From contig NZ_BSFD01000002.1 in NCBI RefSeq assembly GCF_027922165.1, positions 752,234 through 816,233 of the forward strand: a stretch of DNA of 64,000 bases, read 5' to 3'. Each line of letters begins with the position of its first letter. The stretch's first letter is position 1. The stretch is from Brevundimonas intermedia. Its GTDB lineage: Bacteria > Pseudomonadota > Alphaproteobacteria > Caulobacterales > Caulobacteraceae. This document shows positions 28,976-36,593 of the stretch, one piece after another. The notes beneath the pieces are model-generated. The model did not search any database. It was not told the origin of the DNA and saw nothing but the letters and a program-made list of their open reading frames with translations. A program made the translations under genes and the position numbers.

Positions 28976-29590
28976 ATGGCTTCGGCGGCGAAGGCGAGAG
29001 AGCAACGAGCGCGTGATCGGCGCCAGACGTTGATCGACGCAGCGCGCGCGCTGTTCGTGAAACAGGGTTTTCACCAGACCGGGATGGCTGAACTCGCTAC
29101 AGCCTCAGGTATAAAAATGGGCCAGATCTATCGGGATTTCGACAGCAAGGACGATATTATCGCCGCCATATGCGAGCAAGACATCTCTCTATTGTTGTCG
29201 GATGTCCGCTTGTTCGACGACTCCAGGATCGGCGGGCCTGAGGCTTTGAGAACTTGGATCGAGGACTATGTCGCTCATCAACCCGGGCTGGACCAATGCA
29301 GGATGATGACGGAAATTTCGGCAGAAGCCGGCAGAAACCCACGTGTCGCACACATTCTGATGGATTTAGAATCCCGACTGCTGACGAAGCTTGATTCTAC
29401 CCTGAACGCCCTGACCAATGGTCGGATCGAGCCCATCGTTCGCTTGCGCATCGTCAAAATCATGTTCGCCCTGAACTTGGGTCTGATGATCCAAAGAGCG
29501 GCTCAGCCCGACTATGACACCACAGGCGCCCTGCGTCCGGCGATGGACCTGATCCTCGGCAAACTCGAACGCCTGATGCTCCCCAAATAG
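28976..29590 (+). CDS. TetR-family regulator, probable repressor of the RND operon
   Basis: 204 residues. The N-terminal HTH domain has LIDAARALFVKQGFHQTGM and IKMGQIYRDFDSKDDI, and the C-terminal ligand half is of AcrR type. It is divergent from the efflux operon with an operator-like palindrome between them, the usual arrangement of a local repressor. ATG 28976 follows GAGGATGAG. The gene ends two bases from the convergent small membrane gene. Confidence 0.88.
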   Translation: MASAAKAREQRARDRRQTLIDAARALFVKQGFHQTGMAELATASGIKMGQIYRDFDSKDDIIAAICEQDISLLLSDVRLFDDSRIGGPEALRTWIEDYVAHQPGLDQCRMMTEISAEAGRNPRVAHILMDLESRLLTKLDSTLNALTNGRIEPIVRLRIVKIMFALNLGLMIQRAAQPDYDTTGALRPAMDLILGKLERLMLPK

Positions 29591-29591
29591 A

Positions 29592-29855
29592 TCAACGCAA
29601 GCCACGAACCAGCTTGTGCCCCAGATAGAAGACACCCGACCCGCCAGCGAAGACAGCCGCCCCCAAGAGAAACCACAGTGGGCTTCCATCACTCTGAACG
29701 CCGGGGAGAAAGCTTGCGACAAAGCCAGCGAGACAAAGTGCGGCGCCCATTCCGCCGAGATCGCTACTCCACTTCAGCATCGTCCCCGCACCGGGCATAG
29801 GCCGAAGGCGCGTGGCTAGCTTCGATTTTGGGTCGTCGTAATCTGGTGCGGACAT
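29592..29855 (-). CDS. Small two-helix membrane protein
   Basis: An 87-residue protein (MSAPDYDDPKSKLATRL at the start) with two hydrophobic helices, MGAALCLAGFVASFLPG and LWFLLGAAVFAGGSGVFYLG, and a short basic tail. ATG 29855 is chosen because the longer frame upstream has no sensible composition. Function is not recognised; it is convergent with the TetR gene. Confidence 0.6.
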   Translation of the reverse strand: MSAPDYDDPKSKLATRLRPMPGAGTMLKWSSDLGGMGAALCLAGFVASFLPGVQSDGSPLWFLLGAAVFAGGSGVFYLGHKLVRGLR

Positions 29856-30027
29856 GGTGGCTCTGCTCACTAGAAAGTCACATCTCCCCGGAAGGTCCGC
29901 AACGGGTCGAGACCAGGAATCGAAGCCCGTCCGGAATGCAGACTTTGGACCGCGGTGCCCGACAGCAGACCTTTCGAACTTCAGAGAGGGGTGGGAAACG
30001 AACGTGTGTTCGTGATAATTGGCGAAC

Positions 30028-30423
30028 ATGGGTATTCCTGGCGTCATACTGGCCGAGTTGCGCCGAATCATCGGTACGGGTGATGGCCAGCTTGAATGGC
30101 TGGACCTCATTAGATGGTCTCACGCCCAAAACATCAGCATCCCGGAATTTTATAACGATATAGCGGAAGCTGTTGCTCGATCGTACCAAGGCCGAGAGAT
30201 TTCATACATCGAAGCAGACGGTATTGTGAACAAACTGTACCTTAACTGGGTGCTACATGAGCAATGCAAAACGCCCATACCTCCTTGGCCAGACTTGTTT
30301 TTGGATATCTATCTGGCGTTTGATGGCGGCGAATATCGTCGAACCGACGCGAAGGAACATGACCCGATTGTGGATTGTACCGATCCCGCTGTGGAAGCCA
30401 TTCTTTCACGGTTGGATAGCTGA
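30028..30423 (+). CDS. Hypothetical protein, lower-GC orphan
   Basis: 131 residues, soluble, acidic, rich in aromatic residues (IPEFYNDIAEAVARSYQG, LFLDIYLAFDGGEYRR). No family recognised. The base composition is clearly lower in GC than that of neighbouring genes, suggesting recent arrival. ATG 30028 is used; an in-frame TTG at 30019 is an alternative. It stands alone between a small membrane gene and a poorly coding stretch. An immunity-like or accessory role cannot be shown. Confidence 0.5.
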   Translation: MGIPGVILAELRRIIGTGDGQLEWLDLIRWSHAQNISIPEFYNDIAEAVARSYQGREISYIEADGIVNKLYLNWVLHEQCKTPIPPWPDLFLDIYLAFDGGEYRRTDAKEHDPIVDCTDPAVEAILSRLDS

Positions 30424-30968
30424 TCGGCGATAGGCGACAAGTGCGGGTCCGCTAAGGGTCGGAGTACGACTTCGGTGTCAGGCCGAAAGACGGACTCACG
30501 TGTCCCCTACGACGGCGGAATAGCGCTCGGGATCATCCACAGCGGCGGGGCATCTACGACAGGTCTAACAGGAGCCCTCTATGGTGCGATCATCTACGAC
30601 CAGACCTGGCTCAAAGTCACCGTCAGCAGAGACTTTCTGGACATTACCTCATCAGAACGATGTCTTTCGCTACTACCGGTCTGATTCCGCCTCGGCGTTG
30701 GCATCCGGAGCGGACATCCGCACCGCCCTCGTCCGTTTCGGGATCGACGCCAGCCACGGCTATGAACGAATCCATGAAAGCGCCTTGGCGGACCTGACGC
30801 GCCTCCTGATCGCCTATGCCGACAGCGACGTTGAAATCGGCCGTGGCGCAGATCGGCTATCACCCCCTAGGCTTTCATAATGATCAAGGGACCAGAGGGG
30901 GCACGTCACTGCAGAGAATGGGATCGGATCACCGGCGTCATCGTTGATCACGAAAACGGAATGAGTTG
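30424..30968. other. Poorly coding intergenic stretch with one weak ORF
   Basis: About 545 bases between the orphan gene and the end of the GAF-PAS kinase gene. Short frames on both strands lack recognisable motifs. The best is the plus-strand frame listed separately at 30581-30880. No repeats, tRNA or terminator seen. Confidence 0.5.
30581..30880 (+). CDS. Possible small hypothetical protein
   Basis: A 99-codon frame whose ATG is preceded by CAGGAG at good spacing. The second half (DIRTALVRFGIDASHGYERI, LADLTRLLIAYADSDVEI) has a plausible helical composition, but the first 30 residues do not. No family recognised. It may be a decayed gene or chance. Confidence 0.35.
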   Translation: MVRSSTTRPGSKSPSAETFWTLPHQNDVFRYYRSDSASALASGADIRTALVRFGIDASHGYERIHESALADLTRLLIAYADSDVEIGRGADRLSPPRLS

Positions 30969-32570
30969 TCAGGCGTGTATCTCGCACTCTCTCGACACGC
31001 AGAAGGTGAAGGCCGCTCCACCCAAGTCACTGTACGTCACGTCAAGAGATCCCCCGTGGCGTTCCACAATTGTTCGCGTAACGGATAGACCGAGCCCCAT
31101 CCCAGACGTCTTCGTTGTCATGAGCGGTCTGAAGATCGTCTCAATCTGGTCAGGCGCCACGCCGGGACCGTTGTCCGAGACGCTGAGTTCAAAGATCGTG
31201 TCGGAGATCGCTCTTCCCACCACCCGGATTATGCCGTCGGTACGGCCAGTTAAGGCTTCGGCGGCGTTCCGCACCAAGTTGACCACCGCCTGTTGGAACT
31301 GGATGCGTTCAGCGCGGACGTGATCATTGGTCTCATCGATGATGATCTCCAGAGCGACGCCGGCGTCGCTCTGGATTAAGGAGAGGATCCCATTCAGATC
31401 ACCCACCATTTCTGAGACACGCTCGACCTGAAGGTCGCGGCTCTCATGGGAAAGCAATTGCCGCATGCGACGTATGATCGATCCTGCGCGCAAGAGCTGC
31501 GCCTTCGCAAGGTCGAGGGTTTGGCTCGCGCTTGCGCTGATGGGATCGGCTCTCTGAAGGACGCGTTGGCAGGCGTGGATGTAAGTGGTGGCGGCCCCTA
31601 ACGGCTGGTTCAGCTCGTGCGAGAGGGTCGCCGCCATCTCTCCGAGGGAGTTCAAACGCCAAACCTGATTGAGCTGAGCCTTAAGCTCCCTAGATCGCGC
31701 CTCCGCACGCTCGATATTCCGGGCCTGGGCCCTGCGAGCGGAGATGTCTCTGATATTGGCATGTATTCGAGGCCCTCCGCATTCATGAGTCACCGACATC
31801 CAAAGTTCGATGTCGAGATCAGAGCCGTCTCGCCGCTTGGCCGGCAGTTCAATTCGACGCCCCAAGCGCGCCGCCCCGCTCTCCTGCCACCGCCGTATTC
31901 CCTGCCGATGCGCTTCCTGCTGCTCCGGAGGAACGATGATCGTCACGTTAGCGCCGAGGGCCTCCTTTGCGGGGAAACCAAACAGGCGTTCTGCGCCCAC
32001 CGACCAACCCACGATCCGGCCTGCGACGTCGCAGTCAATGAGGGCGTCTGCAGAAGCGGCCAACGCCTGACGCATCGCTGCGGTGCGGTGACGTTCCGTG
32101 AGTTCGGCTTCGCACGCTTCCGCCAGGAGCTTCAATCTGGAGACCAGACGTGGGTCACAGACTCTCGGTCGGGGATCAAGCACGCTGAGCGTGCCCACCG
32201 TTTGGCCGTTTACCGTCAGCGGAACCCCGGCGTAGAAGCGGATGTAGGGCTCCCCCGTCACGTAACGACTGTTGCGAAACTGCGGGTCCGCCAACGCATC
32301 GGACACCCACGACACGCTTGCTGGGTTCAACACCGCGTGGCTGCAAAAGCTATCGGCGGGATCTATGAAATCACTGTCGAACCCCGCTCCGCCCACGACA
32401 TAGATGCATGAGCGTTCGACGAGGCTGACTAACCCCACGGCGGATTCGGAGATGTTGGCGGCTAGCGCGGCAAGAACCTGCAGGCTTGGATCACGCTGGC
32501 CTGGGACGAGCCCGAGGGACTGAAGCATCGCCAGACGCTGGCTCTCCGCTGTCAAACTCTCAGCCTCCAT
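30969..32570 (-). CDS. GAF-PAS sensor histidine kinase, FixL-like
   Basis: A 533-residue soluble kinase: GAF domain (about 15-165; DSFCSHAVLN, FYAGVPLTVNGQTVGTLSVLD), PAS domain (about 175-290), H-box with His318 in LSHELNQPLGAATTYIHA, ATPase domain with NLVRNAAEAL, DNGPGVAP and GMGLGLSVTR. The kinase core closely resembles that of the kinase at 1111-2295. ATG 32570 (MEAESL) is taken as the start; an ATG 34 codons upstream adds a low-complexity lead. No response regulator adjoins it. Confidence 0.85.
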   Translation of the reverse strand: MEAESLTAESQRLAMLQSLGLVPGQRDPSLQVLAALAANISESAVGLVSLVERSCIYVVGGAGFDSDFIDPADSFCSHAVLNPASVSWVSDALADPQFRNSRYVTGEPYIRFYAGVPLTVNGQTVGTLSVLDPRPRVCDPRLVSRLKLLAEACEAELTERHRTAAMRQALAASADALIDCDVAGRIVGWSVGAERLFGFPAKEALGANVTIIVPPEQQEAHRQGIRRWQESGAARLGRRIELPAKRRDGSDLDIELWMSVTHECGGPRIHANIRDISARRAQARNIERAEARSRELKAQLNQVWRLNSLGEMAATLSHELNQPLGAATTYIHACQRVLQRADPISASASQTLDLAKAQLLRAGSIIRRMRQLLSHESRDLQVERVSEMVGDLNGILSLIQSDAGVALEIIIDETNDHVRAERIQFQQAVVNLVRNAAEALTGRTDGIIRVVGRAISDTIFELSVSDNGPGVAPDQIETIFRPLMTTKTSGMGLGLSVTRTIVERHGGSLDVTYSDLGGAAFTFCVSRECEIHA

Positions 32571-33009
32571 CAGGTGATCGTGGCACGGTGAAGCCTGTTT
32601 GCACAGCCCAACCGCGCGAGCCCAGATCAACAGATCGCCCACCGTACTGCTGAGCCCGGCCTCGCCATACACGCCCGGTCATCGATAGCGGCGCGGCCTC
32701 GATGAATGTGGAGCCGAGGGAATATTAGCTCATCGCCAGATGAGGGATCACGAGGCGAGAGGCGTTGAAGACGGCCTTGGTGAAGCTTGATCGTGCTGAA
32801 AGGGATCAGACGGAAGCCCTGCCGCATCGGCTTGTGGTTTCCGCTGGGGGAGAGGCGCTCCGCCAGGCGCAGAGCCACGGCCCCAGGCCAGCCGCTTCAG
32901 GCGGAGCCTGTGGCCCTCGTGCCCGGCCGAAACCGTCGCCAATCTAGGTTTATTCGCCCTCTCCTGCATCCGAACAGCATGGCCGGCGCCTCCTGACTGA
33001 GGAGGCCTG
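32571..33009. other. Divergent intergenic region, no gene seen
   Basis: About 440 bases between the divergent GAF-PAS kinase and AraC genes. Frames on both strands are short and without motifs. It is presumably promoter DNA, but no site was recognised. The AraC gene's ribosome site GGAGG lies at its right end. Confidence 0.5.
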
Positions 33010-33732
33010 ATGATCACAACTGTCGTTTCCGAAACCGGCCGCCATCGTCTGGTTCTGACCCATTATGCGCCGGACGAGGAATGCCGGGCGCACCGGCATA
33101 GCGTGTCTCAGATCTCCGTTCTGCTCGTGGGCGCCTATGAGGAGGTCAGCGCCGAGGGGCGTCGAGCGGTCGCCGGCCCGAGCCTGAGTTGCAAGCCGCA
33201 GGGCTTTGAGCATGAGAACCGGTTCGGTGAACACGGGGCTCTGATGCTGTCGTTACAGGGCGAGGACCCAGCCGGCCCGGCGACATCCTATTTCGTGACG
33301 CAGTTGGAAAATCGGCGCGCTGGGACGAAGGTGCTCGATGGGGCGGCTGGGACAGGGCCGTGGGCGCATGGCCTGCACGGGGGCAGGTCGATGGGCTTAG
33401 CAGCGCCCCCGGCGATCAATCCTGGGTTACAGAAGGCTCGTCGCCGGTTGCTGGCCGAGCCGGATCTGTCCATCGCGGGGCTGGCCCGCTCCCTGGATTT
33501 GCACCCCGTCCATGTCGCGCGGCTCTTTCGAAGCACGTTCGGCCGATCACCGGCCGAAATGCGCCGCGAGGCGCGGGCGGCGCGCGCCGTCGACCGCATC
33601 ATCCGCTCCCCCGACGCACTAGCCGATATCGCCGTTTCGGAAGGCTTCTCCGACCAAGCCCATATGACCCGGTCGGTCGGCGAGGTCAGCGGCTGGAGTC
33701 CCGGCGCTTTGCGCCGGCTTCTGGCGACGTGA
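33010..33732 (+). CDS. AraC-family transcriptional regulator
   Basis: 240 residues. The N-terminal half is cupin-like (HYAPDEECRAHRHSVSQISV, with a His-rich metal-site-like stretch). The C-terminal half has the double helix-turn-helix (LSIAGLARSLDLHPVHVARL; LADIAVSEGFSDQAHMTRS). ATG 33010 follows a perfect GGAGG. A serine hydrolase gene starts five bases after its stop, so the pair is probably an operon and the hydrolase may be a target or partner. Confidence 0.87.
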   Translation: MITTVVSETGRHRLVLTHYAPDEECRAHRHSVSQISVLLVGAYEEVSAEGRRAVAGPSLSCKPQGFEHENRFGEHGALMLSLQGEDPAGPATSYFVTQLENRRAGTKVLDGAAGTGPWAHGLHGGRSMGLAAPPAINPGLQKARRRLLAEPDLSIAGLARSLDLHPVHVARLFRSTFGRSPAEMRREARAARAVDRIIRSPDALADIAVSEGFSDQAHMTRSVGEVSGWSPGALRRLLAT

Positions 33733-33736
33733 GGCG

Positions 33737-35380
33737 ATGTTTCCTCCGTTCAAGACGGCTGGGGCGTTCCCGATGCACATCAAAACGGTCGTTCACTCAA
33801 AGGCCGTTGTCGTGACAGTCCTTCATACCCTCGCCGCCGGCCTCATGTCGGCCAGCCTGCTCATCGCCTCAACGGCCCAGGCCGATCCTTCGCGCGCCTC
33901 CGAAGCCGCCGACATAGACGCCTTCATTCACAAGGCGATGACCGTAGTTGAGGCCGTGCCCGGGCTGGCGATTGCGGTCGTCGATGGCGACGGCGTCGTC
34001 CTGACCGCCGGTTACGGCGTCGCCAATGTCGAGACGGAGACGCCCGTCGACGCCGACACCGAATTCTACATCGCCTCCGCGACCAAATCCTTCACCGCCT
34101 TGGCCATTGCAGCCATGGCCAGGCGCGGCGAGGTGTCTCTGGATGAACCGCTCTCCGCGTGGATCGGGAAGACGAGCTTGTCGCCCAGCCTGGCCGAATC
34201 CGTCTCTCTCGCCGACCTGCTCAGCCACAGGTCCGGTCTCGACAACACTCCCATGGCTTTCCGCGCCGCCTATTCCGGCGATCATTCGCCCGTCGTCATG
34301 CAGGCCCTGGCTGCGGCGACCGTCCAGCGAGACGACACGCCGCACGGCGTGTTCCGATATTCGAACGCCGGCTACAACTTGGCGACCACCCTGCTGGAAG
34401 CGCGCACGGGACGGGACTGGCGCGCCATGGTCCGAGACGAAGTGCTGGCGCCCGCCGGCATGGACCACACGACGGCCTGGATTTCGCAGGCGAGCGTCGA
34501 TCATGTCCTGGCGGCGGGCCATTTCGGCGACGGCCTGACCCCGAGGGTCAGCCCCTTGCAAAAGGTCGACGCCACCATGCAGTCGGCGGGAGGCCTGGTC
34601 TCAACGGCTCACGATATGGCGCGCTGGCTCGAGTTGCAGATCAACGACGGCGCCATCGACGGACGCCAGGTCTTCCCCGTCGGACTGATCGCCTCGACCC
34701 ATCGCCCCCTGGTGACGCAAGACACCGAATTCGGCGCCTATCACCGAAACGGCTACGCCCTTGGATGGCAGACGGGTCAGTACGGCCCCGATCGGCTCCT
34801 CCATCATTTCGGAAACTTCTCCGGATCGCGCGCCCACGTGTCCTTCATGCCCGACCGGCGTCTCGGCGTCGTGGTCCTGGTCAACGAGGACCTGGTCGCC
34901 GGTGAACTCGCCGATGTCGTGGCCAACTATGTCTATGATCGTTTCGCGGAAAGGCCGGAGCTGGACGCAGTCTATGCTGCGGAACTGGCGACCCTGGCCT
35001 CGCGTCGGGACCGCAGACGCGCCGGGTTGGCGGCGGCACGGGCGGACCGCGCCAAACGACCGTCCTCGCTATCCCGGCCCGTCAGCAGCTATGTCGGAAC
35101 CTATGTGAGCCCGACCATGGGGACGCTGCACATCGACGAGGCCGGCGAACAACTGGTCATTCACATCGGCGTACTGTCCGCCGCAGCCGAACCCTACACC
35201 GATCCCGAGAGTGTCCGCATCGAACTGGTTCCTTTCCAAGGGGAGGTGCTGACCTTCGACGGACCGGACCGTCTGACGTTCGAGGGCGAGACCTTCTTGC
35301 GGACAGACAAGGGGTCCGTCGGCCATAAGGCGCCTCGCAGGCGGCTGGGCTTGGGGGCTGTGGAGCCGCCCATCGTCTGA
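33737..35380 (+). CDS. Secreted beta-lactamase-family serine hydrolase (class C-like / D-aminopeptidase type)
   Basis: 547 residues with a signal region (LHTLAAGLMSASLLIASTAQA) then a penicillin-binding-like fold. The nucleophile motif SATKSF (Ser-x-x-Lys) and the second motif YSNAGYN (Tyr-x-Asn) are present, with HHFGNFSGSR near the third-motif position. A C-terminal beta-domain (about 440-540) resembles the DUF3471/lipocalin-type tails of such hydrolases. The start is ATG 33737 (GAGG just upstream) or ATG 33773. Substrate is unknown; this family includes esterases, peptidases and beta-lactam-resistant hydrolases. Confidence 0.82.
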   Translation: MFPPFKTAGAFPMHIKTVVHSKAVVVTVLHTLAAGLMSASLLIASTAQADPSRASEAADIDAFIHKAMTVVEAVPGLAIAVVDGDGVVLTAGYGVANVETETPVDADTEFYIASATKSFTALAIAAMARRGEVSLDEPLSAWIGKTSLSPSLAESVSLADLLSHRSGLDNTPMAFRAAYSGDHSPVVMQALAAATVQRDDTPHGVFRYSNAGYNLATTLLEARTGRDWRAMVRDEVLAPAGMDHTTAWISQASVDHVLAAGHFGDGLTPRVSPLQKVDATMQSAGGLVSTAHDMARWLELQINDGAIDGRQVFPVGLIASTHRPLVTQDTEFGAYHRNGYALGWQTGQYGPDRLLHHFGNFSGSRAHVSFMPDRRLGVVVLVNEDLVAGELADVVANYVYDRFAERPELDAVYAAELATLASRRDRRRAGLAAARADRAKRPSSLSRPVSSYVGTYVSPTMGTLHIDEAGEQLVIHIGVLSAAAEPYTDPESVRIELVPFQGEVLTFDGPDRLTFEGETFLRTDKGSVGHKAPRRRLGLGAVEPPIV

Positions 35381-35560
35381 AAAGACGCGGTGGAGCGCAG
35401 ATCGTCGCGGCGTCGAAATTTACCTCTCATCTCGTCCCAATATCGCCTCGCCAAGCTCCGCCATATTGTATTCCGCATGTTGTCAGCCACCCGAATGCCC
35501 ACCTGTCGCCAGCGAAGGCGCCCACCTCACGCCAACGAACTTGCACACTGTCAGAGGGAG

Positions 35561-35611
35561 CGAGGGCCACGGCGGCGCAGCTTTCATATCGCGCAGCCGT
35601 CGTGGCCCTCG
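35561..35611. terminator. Long stem-loop at the end of the RTX cluster
   Basis: 16-bp stem with one mismatch (35561-35576 with 35596-35611) and a 19-base loop, in the gap between the convergent serine hydrolase and the last gene of the RTX cluster. No T run follows on either strand, so intrinsic termination is doubtful; it may protect mRNA ends. The remaining 35381-35560 holds no gene. Confidence 0.45.
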
Positions 35612-35639
35612 CGGGCACACGACGGCTTTGAGAGAAGGA

Positions 35640-36161
35640 CTATTGCTCTATCGACCGACGCCAGGCCATTTGCCGGCGGCGAGTCTCTTCGGCGTCGCCA
35701 CACGCGCTTTGGTCGTTGACCCCATCGCCGGCCAAGAAAGCGACGCACCGCTCAACAGCCTGCCACTGCGCATCAGAGACTGCCTGGACCGGAACATTGA
35801 TGATGTTCACGCGAGACGGCGATCCGTTGAAGGCGGCGGTATACTGGGTGATGGGCATAAAGCGGCGGTTTGATCGCGCCTGTTGACGCCAGCGGCTCGC
35901 GGCGGCGGCATCGAGCCTGCGACCGCCCAGGCCATAGGTTGAGACGATCACCATGGCGAACTGCGCTTGACCATCGCCGCTGTGGGCTTGCGCCTCGAGG
36001 ACGTCAGGCGCTGCGGACAGAGCAAGGTCCAGCGGCGCGAGTTGCTGGGACAACGGAACCGTCGTCACCAGGCTCTGGCAGGCGGCGAGCCCGGCCGCCG
36101 CCAGAGCCAGCCCCGCGCCGGCCGCCAGCCTAGTTGAGCGTCGAGATGTCGGGAGCTTCAT
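35640..36161 (-). CDS. Sel1-like lipoprotein downstream of the acyltransferase
   Basis: 173 residues with lipobox LAAC (Cys28; Gln at +2 predicts outer-membrane sorting). The middle contains an alpha-helical stretch (GDGQAQFAMVIVSTYGLGGRRLD) resembling a Sel1/TPR repeat. Its ATG lies 32 bases inside the end of the HlyC-like gene, in another frame, so translation is probably coupled. It may be an accessory or immunity factor of the RTX system; no direct evidence. It is the last gene of the cluster. Confidence 0.7.
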   Translation of the reverse strand: MKLPTSRRSTRLAAGAGLALAAAGLAACQSLVTTVPLSQQLAPLDLALSAAPDVLEAQAHSGDGQAQFAMVIVSTYGLGGRRLDAAAASRWRQQARSNRRFMPITQYTAAFNGSPSRVNIINVPVQAVSDAQWQAVERCVAFLAGDGVNDQSACGDAEETRRRQMAWRRSIEQ

Positions 36162-36573
36162 AGACCTTCACCACGCGTTGACCGTCGGGCGTCGCCGTAT
36201 GGAAGCTGAACGGCTTGCCGCCGAAGACGGAGTTGGACAGATCGGCCAGGATCTCGTCCTGACCGCCGAAGGGGGCGACCAGTTCGATCAGCCAGGGCCG
36301 ATCCCCACCCTGCCATTCGTCGGCCCGCAGCTTGTGAGCACCGTCCTTCAGCCGGGCTTCCGTCTCTTCGGAGACCATGGCCCACAGGGCCACGGCCGCC
36401 GGGCTGTTGGGCCCATAGAAGATGCGGAACTGCTCGACCAGGATGGCCGGCATGGCGAACCATTCCAGATCTCCGATGAACAGCTGCTTGTGGATCGGCG
36501 ATTGGGTCATCAGCCAGGTGATCTCGCCCAGCATCTGGGCGACGGTCTTCGGGGCGGGATTGGTGTCGGTCAT
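36130..36573 (-). CDS. HlyC-type toxin-activating lysine acyltransferase
   Basis: A 147-residue cytoplasmic acyl-ACP-dependent acyltransferase that would fatty-acylate internal Lys residues of the RTX protein before export. Alignment by eye with E. coli HlyC is good: LGEITWLMTQSPIHKQLFI corresponds to the catalytic His region (His28 here, His23 in HlyC), and EWQGGDRPWLIELVAPFG carries the second catalytic residue (Asp91 here, Asp92 in HlyC). It starts 20 bases after the RTX stop. In E. coli hlyC precedes the toxin gene; here it follows. Confidence 0.92.
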   Translation of the reverse strand: MTDTNPAPKTVAQMLGEITWLMTQSPIHKQLFIGDLEWFAMPAILVEQFRIFYGPNSPAAVALWAMVSEETEARLKDGAHKLRADEWQGGDRPWLIELVAPFGGQDEILADLSNSVFGGKPFSFHTATPDGQRVVKVYEAPDISTLN

Positions 36574-36593
36574 GCGGTCACTCGAACAAAAGC

